This document shows positions 5,679 to 15,190 of a stretch of 17,774 bases of DNA, one piece after another. The notes below the pieces were generated by a model, which worked only from the letters and a program-made list of their open reading frames with translations, did no database searches and had not been told where the DNA came from. The translations under genes were made by a program, and so were the position numbers. How positions within the stretch are numbered: position 1 is the first letter of the stretch; each line of letters begins with the position of its first letter. Origin of the DNA: SCTD01 sp036675425. GTDB taxonomy: Bacteria; Actinomycetota; Actinomycetes; Mycobacteriales; SCTD01. The stretch is from assembly GCA_036675425.1 (NCBI GenBank), contig JAKFFB010000304.1:1-17774 (forward strand), written 5' to 3'.

Positions 5679-6139
5679 GGCGCGAGCTCCAGGTCGTCGC
5701 GGCGGTGCACGCCGGACAGGTCCAGCCGCTCCAGCAGGGCTGCGACGGGCCCGTGCCCGGGCAGCACCGCCGACGGGTCGACGTCCGTCCAGGGCGCGAG
5801 GACGAAGGCCCGCGAGTGCGCCCGCGGGTGCGGCAGCTCGAGCCCGTCCGGCACCGGGCCGTCGGCCACGATGACGTCGACGTCGAGCGTGCGCGGACCC
5901 CAGCGGACGACCCGCTCCCGGTCCGCCTCGCGCTCCGCCCGCTGAGCCAGCTCCCAGGCCCGCTCGGCGTCGAGCTCGCAGATCAGGATCGCGTTGAGGA
6001 AGTCGTCCTGCTCGATCCCGCCGACCGGGGCGGTCTCGTAGACCGGCGACACCGCCCGGGGCTGCAGCACGTCGACCGCGAGCTGCAGGTGCGCCAGCCG
6101 GTCACCGAGGTTGCTGCCGACGGAGAGCACAGCCGTCAC
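5675..6139 (-). CDS. folK: 6-hydroxymethyl-7,8-dihydropterin pyrophosphokinase (HPPK)
   Basis: FolK transfers pyrophosphate from ATP to 6-hydroxymethyldihydropterin, making the substrate for FolP. The 154-residue protein has the full HPPK set: VLSVGSNLGDRLAHL at the N-terminus, VSPVYETAPVGG, a QDDFLNAIL strand, the ATP/pterin signature RWGPRTLDVDVI, and LPHPRAHSRAFVLAPW. The length is normal for a single-domain HPPK. The frame is open to 6244, but the GTG at 6139-6137 places the first strand directly after the start and overlaps the folB TGA (GTGA). It works with FolB just upstream and FolP three genes upstream. Confidence 0.95.
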   Translation of the reverse strand: MTAVLSVGSNLGDRLAHLQLAVDVLQPRAVSPVYETAPVGGIEQDDFLNAILICELDAERAWELAQRAEREADRERVVRWGPRTLDVDVIVADGPVPDGLELPHPRAHSRAFVLAPWTDVDPSAVLPGHGPVAALLERLDLSGVHRRDDLELAP

Positions 6140-6492
6140 GGTCGGACGACCGTCACGCGGACGTCCTCGAAGGAGAGCGCGATGGGCGCGTCCGGCTTGT
6201 GCACGGTGACCTCGGCCCGATGCACGCGCCGGTCGGCGAGGCACACTGCGGCGAGGCGCTCCGCCAGGGTCTCGATCAGGTCCACCGGCTCACCCGCGAC
6301 CACAGCGCCGAGGCGGTTCGCGAGCTCGCCGTAGTCGACGGTGTCGGCGACGTCGTCGGAGGCCGCGGCGGGGCGCAGGTCGAGCTCCAGCACCACGTCG
6401 ACGACGAACAGCTGCCCCTGCTCCCGCTCCTCGGGCAGCACGCCGTGGAAGCCGCGGACCCGCAGGCCGGTCAGCGCGATCCGGTCAGTCAT
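6136..6492 (-). CDS. folB: Dihydroneopterin aldolase
   Basis: FolB cleaves 7,8-dihydroneopterin to 6-hydroxymethyldihydropterin and glycolaldehyde. The 118-residue sequence is a typical single-domain DHNA: MTDRIALTGLRVRGFHGVLPEER (with the conserved GxHGxxxxER), a DTVDYGELANRL motif, LIETLAERLA, and the catalytic-Lys stretch VTVHKPDAPI. The ATG at 6492 overlaps the end of the NTF2-like gene by 8 bp (ATGACTGA), and the TGA overlaps the folK GTG. Confidence 0.94.
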   Translation of the reverse strand: MTDRIALTGLRVRGFHGVLPEEREQGQLFVVDVVLELDLRPAAASDDVADTVDYGELANRLGAVVAGEPVDLIETLAERLAAVCLADRRVHRAEVTVHKPDAPIALSFEDVRVTVVRP

Positions 6493-6895
6493 CGACGAGC
6501 TTCCCCAGGACGGGAGACCCGTGGTGCACCTGCACCCTCCAGCCGTCTGCCCGGCGGCGCAGCACGTTGGTGGCGACCACCGCGCCGGCCCCTGAGCCGT
6601 CCTCGGTCACCTCGGTGAGGACGTTCTCGGTGCAGGTCACGACCGCCGTGTCGCCGAGCACGCTGATGGCGACGTCGGTGAGGAAGAACTGGATGTAGTC
6701 GGTGCCGGCCATCACCGCCGACCACGACCGCAGCACGTGGTCCCGGCCGCGCAGCATCGGCCAGCCGGGGTGGACGCAGACGAGCGCGTCGGGGTCGACG
6801 TCGTCCCACACCGCTGCCATCCGGTCGACGTCGGCGGCCTCGAACGCCTGGTACATCGCGAGATTCGCAGCCTCGACGGCCTCCACGTCGTTCAC
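6485..6895 (-). CDS. NTF2-like (SnoaL-type) fold protein embedded in the folate operon
   Basis: A 136-residue soluble protein with the cone-shaped NTF2-like fold: the N-terminal helix VEAVEAANLAMYQAFEAADVDRMAAVW (3-29), VHPGWPMLRGRDHVLRSWSAVM, then strands FFLTDVAISVLGDTAVVTCTENV, VVATNVLRRRADGWRVQVHHGSP. The layout is that of the SnoaL_3/DUF4440-type group, which includes ligand-binding proteins as well as enzymes. The start is the GTG at 6895, overlapping the folP TGA (GTGA), not the longer low-complexity extension to 6964. It sits between folP and folB with overlaps on both sides, which suggests a role linked to pterins, but the sequence alone shows no catalytic residues that settle this. 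Confidence 0.84.
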   Translation of the reverse strand: MNDVEAVEAANLAMYQAFEAADVDRMAAVWDDVDPDALVCVHPGWPMLRGRDHVLRSWSAVMAGTDYIQFFLTDVAISVLGDTAVVTCTENVLTEVTEDGSGAGAVVATNVLRRRADGWRVQVHHGSPVLGKLVDD

Positions 6896-7731
6896 GCGAC
6901 CACCGCCGCGACGACGCGCACCGCGTCGGCACTGGCCCGCACGTCGTGGACCCGCACGGCCCACGCACCGGCCTGCGCGGCGAGCACCGTCACCGCGGCC
7001 GTCGCGTCGTCGCGCTCCAGCGCCGGTCGCGGCGTCCCGTCGGCGTCCGCGAGCAGCGCGCCGAGGAACCCCTTGCGGGAGGCACCGACCAGCAGCGGCG
7101 CACCGAGGTCGACCAGCGTCGGCAGCGCCGCCAGCAGTGCCCAGCTGTGCTCGGGCTCCTTCGCGAAGCCCAGACCGGGGTCGAGCAGCAGCCGCTGGGG
7201 GTCCATGCCCGCCGCGAGCGCCGCCTCCCGACGGGCGAGCAGCTCGTCGCAGACCTCCCGGACGACGTCGTCGTACCTCGCCCGCGACTGCATGTCGGCG
7301 CTGTGCCCGCGCCAGTGCATCGCGGCGTACGGCACCTCGGCCTCGACGACCATCGGCAGCATGTCGGGGTCGGCCAGTCCGCCGGACACGTCGTTGACCA
7401 GCTGCGCGCCGGCGTCCAGCGCGGCCCGGGCGACCGACGCGCGCATGGTGTCGACCGACACGACCGCTCCGGCTGCGGCCAGCCGCTCGACGACGGGCAG
7501 CACCCGGCGCCGCTCCTCGGTCTCGCTCACCCGCTCCGCGCCCGGCCGGGTGGACTCGCCGCCGACGTCGAGCAGGTCGGCGCCGTCGTTGAGCAGCTGC
7601 AGGCCGTGGCGGACGGCGCTGTCGGCGTCGGGGTGCGCTCCCCCGTCGCTGAAGGAGTCCGGGGTGACGTTGACGACGCCCATGACCCGGGTGCGGCCGA
7701 GGCCGGGGAAGCCGCGCACGACCCCGGTCAT
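6892..7731 (-). CDS. folP: Dihydropteroate synthase
   Basis: FolP condenses 6-hydroxymethyldihydropterin pyrophosphate with p-aminobenzoate; it is the sulfonamide target. The 279-residue TIM-barrel protein has all DHPS signatures: VMGVVNVTPDSFSDGG (16-31), LLDVGGESTRPGAERV, VVSVDTMRASVA, LVNDVSGG, LLLDPGLGFAKEPEHSW, LLVGASRKGFLG and the terminal VRVHDV. The reading frame is open to 8049, but the ATG at 7731 overlaps the folE stop (ATGA) and gives the normal family length. No disruption is seen in the sulfonamide-contact loops. Confidence 0.95.
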   Translation of the reverse strand: MTGVVRGFPGLGRTRVMGVVNVTPDSFSDGGAHPDADSAVRHGLQLLNDGADLLDVGGESTRPGAERVSETEERRRVLPVVERLAAAGAVVSVDTMRASVARAALDAGAQLVNDVSGGLADPDMLPMVVEAEVPYAAMHWRGHSADMQSRARYDDVVREVCDELLARREAALAAGMDPQRLLLDPGLGFAKEPEHSWALLAALPTLVDLGAPLLVGASRKGFLGALLADADGTPRPALERDDATAAVTVLAAQAGAWAVRVHDVRASADAVRVVAAVVA

Positions 7732-8303
7732 CGGCCGAGGATCAGGCTCATCGCCTCGGCCCGGGTGACCGCGGAGCTCTTCAGGACCCCGCGCACCGCC
7801 GAGGTCACCGTGCGCGCGCCGGGCTTCTGCACGCCGCGCATCGACATGCACAGGTGCTCGGCCTCCACGACCACGATCGCGCCGCGTGGGTCGAGCCGCT
7901 CCATCAGCGCGTCGGCCACCTGCGAGGTGACGCGCTCCTGCACCGACGGCCGCTTGGCGTAGAGGTCGACCAGCCGAGCCAGCTTGGACAGACCGGTGAT
8001 CCGTCCGTCCTTGCCCGGCAGGTAGCCCACGGCGGCCTTGCCGGTCCACGGGATGAGGTGGTGCTCGCAGAAGCTCGACAGCGGGATGTCCTTGACGATG
8101 ATCAGCTCGTCGTGGCGCTCGTCGAAGAGCGGGAGGGCCAGGTCCTCCGGCGCCATGTGCAGACCGGCGAAGACCTCGGCGTACATCCGTGCGACGCGGG
8201 CGGGGGTGTCGACCAGCCCCTCCCGGTCCGGGTCGTCGCCGACGGCCGCGAGCAGCTCGCGGACGGCGGCCTCGACCCGGGCGGCGTCGTAGGGGGTCGG
8301 CAT
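7728..8303 (-). CDS. folE: GTP cyclohydrolase I
   Basis: FolE converts GTP to 7,8-dihydroneopterin triphosphate, the entry step of folate synthesis. The 191-residue type I enzyme keeps the zinc-site sequences SSFCEHHLIPW and EHLCMSMRGVQKPG, plus GLSKLARLVDLYAKRPSVQERVT. Its N-terminal helix begins almost at the start (MPTPYDAARVEAAVRELL), so the ATG at 8303 is the only plausible start. Oddly, a perfect AGGAGG abuts this ATG with no spacer (8304-8309). Only 8 nt separate it from the ftsH stop, so translation probably depends on coupling to ftsH. Confidence 0.96.
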   Translation of the reverse strand: MPTPYDAARVEAAVRELLAAVGDDPDREGLVDTPARVARMYAEVFAGLHMAPEDLALPLFDERHDELIIVKDIPLSSFCEHHLIPWTGKAAVGYLPGKDGRITGLSKLARLVDLYAKRPSVQERVTSQVADALMERLDPRGAIVVVEAEHLCMSMRGVQKPGARTVTSAVRGVLKSSAVTRAEAMSLILGR

Positions 8304-8311
8304 CCTCCTGG

Positions 8312-10435
<2,124 letters not shown>

Positions 10436-10440
10436 CGATG

Positions 10441-10465
10441 CGGGGCGCGCGGCCCCGTCCCTCCT
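10441..10465 (-). promoter_or_regulatory. ftsH: ftsH leader: Shine-Dalgarno separated from the start codon by a hairpin
   Basis: On the minus strand, AGGAGG (10465-10460) is followed by GA, a 6-bp hairpin CGGGGC-CGCGC-GCCCCG (10457-10441) and CATCG, then the ATG at 10435. The linear spacing is 24 nt, too long. With the hairpin folded, the gap bridged by single strand is 7 nt, an optimal distance. No in-frame ATG, GTG or TTG lies between the AGGAGG and the ATG. The sequence is certain; the function is inferred. Confidence 0.5.
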
Positions 10466-10531
10466 GCAGAAGACGGATTCCGACGGTACACCGGAACGGC
10501 GGTCCGCTGATCCTTCCAACGGGCGGTCCGA

Positions 10532-10547
10532 GGCCGGTGTTCCGGCC
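10532..10547. terminator. Hairpin just after hpt (weak terminator or attenuator)
   Basis: GGCCGG-AACA-CCGGCC (minus-strand sense) is a perfect 6-bp stem with a 4-nt loop, starting about 10 nt after the hpt stop codon. No U-run follows, so it is not a classic intrinsic terminator. It may only reduce read-through into ftsH or protect the hpt mRNA end. The gap between hpt and ftsH is 121 bp, the longest within this operon, so ftsH may have its own promoter here. Confidence 0.35.
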
Positions 10548-10556
10548 CATTCTCGC

Positions 10557-11114
10557 TCAGACCGGGGACTCGTACACCTCAGGGCGGAGCAGGCCGACGA
10601 ACGGCAGGTCGCGGTACCGCTCGGCGTAGTCCAGGCCGTAGCCGACGACGAACTCGGTGGGGATGTCGAAGCCGACGTACTTCACCGGGACGTTGACCTT
10701 CGCGGCCTCCGGCTTGCGCAGCAGCGCGACGACCTCGACCGACGCCGGGTTGCGCGAGCGCATGTTGCGCAGCAGCCACGACAGGGTCAGGCCGGAGTCG
10801 ATGACGTCCTCCACGACGACGACGTGCTGGTCGACGATGTCGCGGTCGAGGTCCTTGAGGATGCGGACGACGCCGCTGCTGGAGGTCGAGGAGCCGTACG
10901 AGCTCACGGCCATGAACTCCATGCTCACCGGCGTGCTCAGCGCCCGGGCGAAGTCGGCCATGAACATGACCGCGCCCTTGAGCACGCCCACCAGCAGGAT
11001 CTCCTTGCCGGCGTAGTCGGCGTCGACCTGCTTGGCGAGCTCGGCGACCTTGGCGGCGATCTCCTCCTCGGAGATGAGGACCTTCTCGATCTCCTTGGGC
11101 ACGTCAGCCGTCAC
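10557..11114 (-). CDS. hpt: Hypoxanthine (guanine) phosphoribosyltransferase
   Basis: It salvages hypoxanthine and guanine to IMP and GMP with PRPP. The 185-residue type I phosphoribosyltransferase shows KEILLVGVLKGAVMFMADF (37-55), the flexible-loop stretch SYGSSTSSSGVVRILKDLD (72-90), the PRPP-binding motif VVVVEDVIDSGLTL (98-111), and the C-terminal KYVGFDIPTEFVVGYGLDYAERYRDLP, which contacts the base. The frame is open to 11495, but the GTG at 11114-11112 overlaps the tilS TGA (GTGA) and gives the standard length. The tilS-hpt neighbourhood is classic in Gram-positive bacteria. Confidence 0.95.
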   Translation of the reverse strand: MTADVPKEIEKVLISEEEIAAKVAELAKQVDADYAGKEILLVGVLKGAVMFMADFARALSTPVSMEFMAVSSYGSSTSSSGVVRILKDLDRDIVDQHVVVVEDVIDSGLTLSWLLRNMRSRNPASVEVVALLRKPEAAKVNVPVKYVGFDIPTEFVVGYGLDYAERYRDLPFVGLLRPEVYESPV

Positions 11115-12067
11115 GCTGACGAGGCTAGCCGCCCGTCGCGGCGCTCGACGCGCACGCCACCCGGCAGCGCCACCGGTCCCTGGCCCCGCCAGTCCTCGAC
11201 CAGGGCGCGCAGCGCGTCGACGTGCGCGCTGGTGACCGCGCTGCCGCACTGCTGCTCGGCCCATCGCTTGAGGGCCCGGCTGCGCAGCGCCGCCGGGAGG
11301 GCGGCCAGCTCCGCGACGTCGTCGGTGTCGGGGGTGAGCGCGTCGAGGGCGTCGGCGTCCTCGCGCAGCTGCCCGGCGCTGCGGGCCAGCGCGGCCGCGA
11401 TGCCGGGCCCGAGCTCGGCCTCCAGCACCGGCAGCACCCGCTTGCGGACGCGCACCCGGGCGTACGCCGGGGCGTCGTTGTGCGGGTCCTGCCACGGCAC
11501 GATCCCCATCTCGGCGCAGGCCGCGTGGGTGGTCGCCCGCTCGACGGCGAGGAAGGGCCGCAGGTAGGGCGGCCGGTGGGCCATCCCGGCCAGCGCGCGC
11601 GCACCCGCGCCACGGGCGAGGCCGAGCAGGACGCTCTCGGCCTGGTCGTCCAGCGTGTGGCCGAGCAGCACGGCGACGAGCCCGAGCTCCGCGACGGCCG
11701 CGTCCAGGGCGGCGTAGCGGGCCGCCCGGGCCGCCCCCTCCGGCCCTCCGCTGCCCGGGATCCTTCCCGTTTCCCCAGCATCCGGGTGCTGGGGCAACGG
11801 GAAAGAGGCGGCCTGGAGGACGCGTGGTTCGAGGCCGAGGTCGCGGCAGAGGGCAGCCGCGCGGCCGGCCACCTCGGCCGAGCCGTCCTGCAGGCCGTGG
11901 TCCACCACGAGGGCATACGACGCCGGCCGCTCGAAGGCCAGCGCCGCCGCGAGGGCGAGCGAGTCCGCTCCCCCGCTGACCGCCGCGGCGAGGGGGCCGT
12001 CGAGCCCGGCGACTGCCCGTCGTACGGCCACGCGGACCGCAGCGGTGGCAGGCGGCGGACCGGTCAC
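11111..12067 (-). CDS. tilS: tRNA(Ile)-lysidine synthase
   Basis: TilS uses ATP and lysine to make lysidine at C34 of tRNA(Ile)-CAU, and is normally essential. The 318-residue protein has the PP-loop AAAVSGGADSLAL (SGGxDS at 31-36), VVDHGLQDGSAE, GGPEGAARAARYAALD (107-122), LLGHTLDDQAESVLLGLARGAGARALAGM, and RPFLAVER. The short C-terminal part is typical of actinobacterial TilS. Residues 88-106 (SFPLPQHPDAGETGRIPGS) are unlike the family and are encoded by a 40-bp palindrome at 11764-11803, apparently an in-frame insertion in the loop before the GGPE helix. The start is the GTG at 12067, 4 nt after the previous stop. All core motifs are intact, so it is probably functional. Confidence 0.93.
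   Translation of the reverse strand: MTGPPPATAAVRVAVRRAVAGLDGPLAAAVSGGADSLALAAALAFERPASYALVVDHGLQDGSAEVAGRAAALCRDLGLEPRVLQAASFPLPQHPDAGETGRIPGSGGPEGAARAARYAALDAAVAELGLVAVLLGHTLDDQAESVLLGLARGAGARALAGMAHRPPYLRPFLAVERATTHAACAEMGIVPWQDPHNDAPAYARVRVRKRVLPVLEAELGPGIAAALARSAGQLREDADALDALTPDTDDVAELAALPAALRSRALKRWAEQQCGSAVTSAHVDALRALVEDWRGQGPVALPGGVRVERRDGRLASSA
11764..11803. repeat. Palindromic element inside the tilS coding sequence
   Basis: Left arm TTCCCGTTTCCCCAGCA (11764-11780), 6-nt loop, right arm TGCTGGGGCAACGGGAA (11787-11803): 16 of 17 positions pair. It is embedded in frame in tilS and encodes the loop SFPLPQHPDAGETG and neighbouring residues. Its A/T-richer arms differ from the surrounding code. 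This looks like an inserted REP-like palindrome that stayed translatable, but it is a different sequence from the 3931-4064 repeats. Confidence 0.75.
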
Positions 12068-12071
12068 CGGC

Positions 12072-13133
12072 TCAGGCGGTCAGCGCGGGCGTGTCGGAGA
12101 TGCGGCGCACCCAGTCGAGGGGGTGGCGGATCTCGTCGCGGGTCGGCAGCGTCGCGGGCGACTCCCAGACGCGGTTGAAGCCGTCCATGCCGAGCTCCCG
12201 GACGGCGGTGTCGACGAAGGCCTTGCCCTCGGCGTACTGCAGGGCCTTGAGGTCCATGCCGAGCAGCTTGCGCAGCACCCGGTCGAGCACGCCGCCGTGC
12301 TCCTTGCGGCGCTGGTCGAACTTCCGCCGGATCTCGGCCACGCTCGGGACGACCCCGGGCCCGACGCCGTCCATGACGTGCTCGGCGTGACCCTCGAGCA
12401 GGCTCATGAAGGCGGTGACCCGGTCGAGCACGGCCTTCTGCTCCGGCGTCTGCAGGATCTCGATGAGGGAGCCGCCGCGGGGCAGGTTGCCGGCGATCGC
12501 CTTGAGCCGCTCGACCAGCTCGGAGGGGTCGTCCAGCGACGTCGCCTCGAGCAGGGCGCCGATCTCGCTCCGGACGTGCTCGTGCATCCACGGGACCGCG
12601 GTGAACTGGGTCCGGTGGGTGACCTCGTGCAGCGCCACCCAGAGCCGGAAGTCGTGCGGGTCGACCCCGAGCCGGCGCTCGGTCTCGACGATGTTCGGCG
12701 CCACGAGGATCAGCCGGCCGGGGATGCCCTCGGCGGTGAACGCCTCGTACTGCCCGAGGACCTTGCTGCTCAGCCAGGACAGGATGCTGCCCATCTGCAC
12801 GCCGGCGACCTTCGACGTGACGGCCGCGGCGATCGCGTTGGGGTTCTTCTCCTCGAGCTTCCTGGTGAGCGGCTCCAGGACCACCTGAAACCCGTCCACG
12901 TTCGCGGCGGCCCAACCCGGGCGGTCGACGACGGTCGCCTCCAGCGGCTCGCCCGGCGGGATCAGCCCGGTGACGGCGCGGACGTGCTCCTCGGCCTGGA
13001 CCGCGAGACCGCGCAGCTCGGCGACGATCTCGCCCGCCTCCGCCCAGCTGACCTGGGGCGGTGCGGGGGCGAGCCGGCGCGCGGTGGCGACGGCCAGGCC
13101 GTAGTCGACGACGGTGAGAGCCACCCGCTCCAC
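12072..13133 (-). CDS. Zincin_2 (DUF2342) zinc-dependent metalloprotease-like protein
   Basis: A 353-residue protein of the actinobacterial DUF2342/Zincin_2 family. It has the zinc motif HEVTH (169-173) in WVALHEVTHRTQF, preceded by LILVAPNIVETERRLGVDP and followed by a second conserved stretch, FMSLLEGHAEHVMDGVG, whose Glu/His residues could complete the site. The N-terminus VVDYGLAVATARRLAPAPP is the family-type opening. No signal peptide or TM segment, so it should be cytoplasmic. Its substrate is unknown. The start is GTG 13133 or the in-frame GTG at 13124. It lies 12 nt after the dacB stop and 4 nt before the tilS start, so it is within the operon, in the order usual for actinobacteria. 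Confidence 0.9.
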   Translation of the reverse strand: MERVALTVVDYGLAVATARRLAPAPPQVSWAEAGEIVAELRGLAVQAEEHVRAVTGLIPPGEPLEATVVDRPGWAAANVDGFQVVLEPLTRKLEEKNPNAIAAAVTSKVAGVQMGSILSWLSSKVLGQYEAFTAEGIPGRLILVAPNIVETERRLGVDPHDFRLWVALHEVTHRTQFTAVPWMHEHVRSEIGALLEATSLDDPSELVERLKAIAGNLPRGGSLIEILQTPEQKAVLDRVTAFMSLLEGHAEHVMDGVGPGVVPSVAEIRRKFDQRRKEHGGVLDRVLRKLLGMDLKALQYAEGKAFVDTAVRELGMDGFNRVWESPATLPTRDEIRHPLDWVRRISDTPALTA

Positions 13134-13145
13134 GCTACGCCCGGC

Positions 13146-14525
13146 TCAGCGGCAGCCGCAGGCGGCGAGCGCGGCGGCGAGCCGGTCCAGGGCGGCCTCG
13201 GCCTGCCGGGTCGCCCCGGCCGGAACGCCGTCGGCAGTCAGGTCGAAGGCCAGCAGCCGACCGTCGGCGGTGCGGACCAGCCCGGCGAGGGCGCTCACGC
13301 CGTTGAGCGTCCCGGTCTTGGCGCGGACCACCCCGGCGGCAGGCAGCGCGTCGCCCTCGCGGTAGCGGTCGGACAGGGTCCCGGTGAAGCCCGCCACCGG
13401 CAGACCGGCCAGCACCGGGGTCAGCCGCTCGGCGGTCGGCGAGCCGTCGTCGGCGGCGACGGCCGCGAGCAGGCGGGTGAGGGCCGCGGGCTGCAGCCGG
13501 TTGAGCCGGGACAGCCCGCTGCCGTCGACCAGGGCGACCGCGTCACGTCCGACGCCGACCTCGTCGAGGTACGGACCGAGCACGTCCCGGACCGCGGCAG
13601 CCGCACCGGCGAACGACGCCGGCCGCCCCTGCGAGATCGCCACGTGCCGGGCGAGCGCCTCGGCCAGGTCGTTGTCGCTGCGGGCGAGCATCCGCTCGAC
13701 GAGCAGCGGCACCGGCGGGCTGACGACCGCGGCGAGCTCGGCGGCGCCCGGTGAAGCGCTGCCGCGGTCCACCTCGACGGGACCCCCCAGCAGCGCCGCG
13801 AAGGCCTCCCCTGCGGCGACGGCCGGGTCGAGGTGCCGCCGGACCCGGTCCGGCCGGACGCGCCCGCCGTCGACCGACAGCGGTCCCACGGGCGCGACGG
13901 CCCCCTCGGTGACGTAGCTGTCCTTCCAGCCGTCCCCGAGCCGGTCGCCCGAGTAGAGCGACTCGTCGACGAGCACCCGCGTCACGGCCGTGGTGCCGAG
14001 GGCGGTGCGGGTTCGGGTGGCGAGGTCGGTCAGCCGAGCCGGTGCGGGGTAGGTCGCCCGCGCCTTCGGGCCGGCCAGCGTCGGGTCGCCGCCGCCGACC
14101 AGCACGACCTCGCCCGGAGCAGCCCCGGCCAGCACCCGGGTCGTCAGCCGCTGGTCCGGCGGCAGCGCGGTGAGCGCGGCGACGGCCGTCGCGATCTTCG
14201 CCGTCGAGGCCGGCAGCAGCGGGGTCGCCGCGCCGCGCTCGTAGACCGTCGTACCGGTCTCGGTGTCCACCAGCGAGACCGCGAGCCGACCGGCGATCGC
14301 CGGGTGCGCGAGCGCCTCCTCCAGCGCGGGCCGCAGCCCGGCCGGCGTGGGCAGGGGGGCGGCGTCGTCCAGCGCCGGCAGCAGGGCGGCGCGTGACGGG
14401 GCAGCGGTGGGCGACGGCGCGGCGGCAGGAGTCCTCGCCGGGTCGTCCTGCAGGACCAGGAGGGCGACTCCCGCGACGGTCACCGCGCTCGCCAGCAGGA
14501 CGCCGAGACCGCTCGACGTGCGCAA
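13146..14525 (-). CDS. dacB: D-alanyl-D-alanine carboxypeptidase/endopeptidase, PBP4 (S13) family
   Basis: An exported penicillin-binding protein that trims or cuts peptidoglycan peptides. In its 459 residues: an N-terminal hydrophobic segment LGVLLASAVTVAGVALLVL (7-25), acting as an uncleaved anchor or signal; a Pro/Ala-rich linker (about 29-62); and the catalytic motifs STAK (107-110), SDN (283-285) and KTG (403-405), with the long insert between the first two that marks family S13. It ends in an odd ACGCR. The start is TTG at 14525, supported by GGAGGG 10 nt upstream; no better ATG or GTG exists in frame. It is divergent from ppa across 86 bp and is the first gene of the long minus-strand run. 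Confidence 0.92.
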   Translation of the reverse strand: MRTSSGLGVLLASAVTVAGVALLVLQDDPARTPAAAPSPTAAPSRAALLPALDDAAPLPTPAGLRPALEEALAHPAIAGRLAVSLVDTETGTTVYERGAATPLLPASTAKIATAVAALTALPPDQRLTTRVLAGAAPGEVVLVGGGDPTLAGPKARATYPAPARLTDLATRTRTALGTTAVTRVLVDESLYSGDRLGDGWKDSYVTEGAVAPVGPLSVDGGRVRPDRVRRHLDPAVAAGEAFAALLGGPVEVDRGSASPGAAELAAVVSPPVPLLVERMLARSDNDLAEALARHVAISQGRPASFAGAAAAVRDVLGPYLDEVGVGRDAVALVDGSGLSRLNRLQPAALTRLLAAVAADDGSPTAERLTPVLAGLPVAGFTGTLSDRYREGDALPAAGVVRAKTGTLNGVSALAGLVRTADGRLLAFDLTADGVPAGATRQAEAALDRLAAALAACGCR

Positions 14526-14611
14526 CGTCTCACCGCCCTCCGCTCGGCCGCCTCCGGCCGTGGGCGAGACTAGGTGGAACAGCTCGCGCCGCAGACGAGG
14601 AAGGCCCCGCC

Positions 14612-15190
14612 GTGGAGTTCGACGTCACCATCGAGATCCCCAAGGGGCAGCGCAACAAGTACGAGATGGACCACCACACCGGTCGCATCCGGCTGGACCG
14701 GCGGCTGTTCACCAGCACGAGCTACCCGGCCGACTACGGCTTCGTCGAGAACACCCTCGGCGGCGACGGCGACCCGCTCGACGCGCTGGTCCTGCTCGAC
14801 GAGCCGACCTTCCCGGGGTGCCTGATCCGGGTGCGCGCGCTCGGGATGTTCCGGATGACCGACGAGGCCGGCCCGGACGAGAAGCTGCTCTGCGTCGTCG
14901 CCGGCGACCCGCGGCAGGCGCACCTGCAGGCGATCGAGGACGTCAGCGAGTTCGACCGCCTGGAGATCCAGCACTTCTTCGAGGTCTACAAGGACCTCGA
15001 GCCCGGCAAGAGCGTCGAGGGCGCCGAGTGGGTCGGCCGCGAGGAGGCCGAGGCCGAGGTGCTGCGGAGCCGCAAGCGGTACGCCGAGGACCCGCACGCC
15101 GTCGACCACGTCGGCGAGCCCAAGTCCAAGGGCGACCACCTGGACGACCTGGCGCCGGTCGAGCCGGCCCAGCCCCGGGCGCAGTACTAG
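14612..15190 (+). CDS. ppa: Inorganic pyrophosphatase (family I)
   Basis: It hydrolyses pyrophosphate to phosphate in the cytoplasm, pulling biosynthetic reactions forward. The 192-residue protein has the family I core: FDVTIEIPKGQRNKYEMD, the YPADYGFVENTLGGDGDPLDALVL signature region (38-61) with metal-binding Asp52, Asp54 and Asp57, and KLLCVVAGDPR. It is about 20-25 residues longer than the common bacterial form because of an acidic C-terminal tail (PKSKGDHLDDLAPVEPAQP). The start is GTG 14612, with AGGAAGG 7 nt upstream. Its TAG overlaps the TAG of the opposing VOC gene within CTAG (15187-15190). Its position divergent from dacB matches other actinobacteria. Confidence 0.95.
   Translation: MEFDVTIEIPKGQRNKYEMDHHTGRIRLDRRLFTSTSYPADYGFVENTLGGDGDPLDALVLLDEPTFPGCLIRVRALGMFRMTDEAGPDEKLLCVVAGDPRQAHLQAIEDVSEFDRLEIQHFFEVYKDLEPGKSVEGAEWVGREEAEAEVLRSRKRYAEDPHAVDHVGEPKSKGDHLDDLAPVEPAQPRAQY

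Noticed and set aside
10518..10543. GGAAC-N18-GTT resembling a SigR/SigH stress promoter upstream of ftsH (minus strand)
   Set aside because: The GGAAC is part of the GGCCGG-AACA-CCGGCC hairpin after hpt, and such short motifs occur often by chance in this GC-rich DNA; no supporting evidence.
12045..13754. 569-codon open frame antisense to the Zincin_2 protease and dacB genes
   Set aside because: Spans two real genes and their boundary on the other strand, with low-complexity Gly/Arg/Val composition and no recognisable motif.
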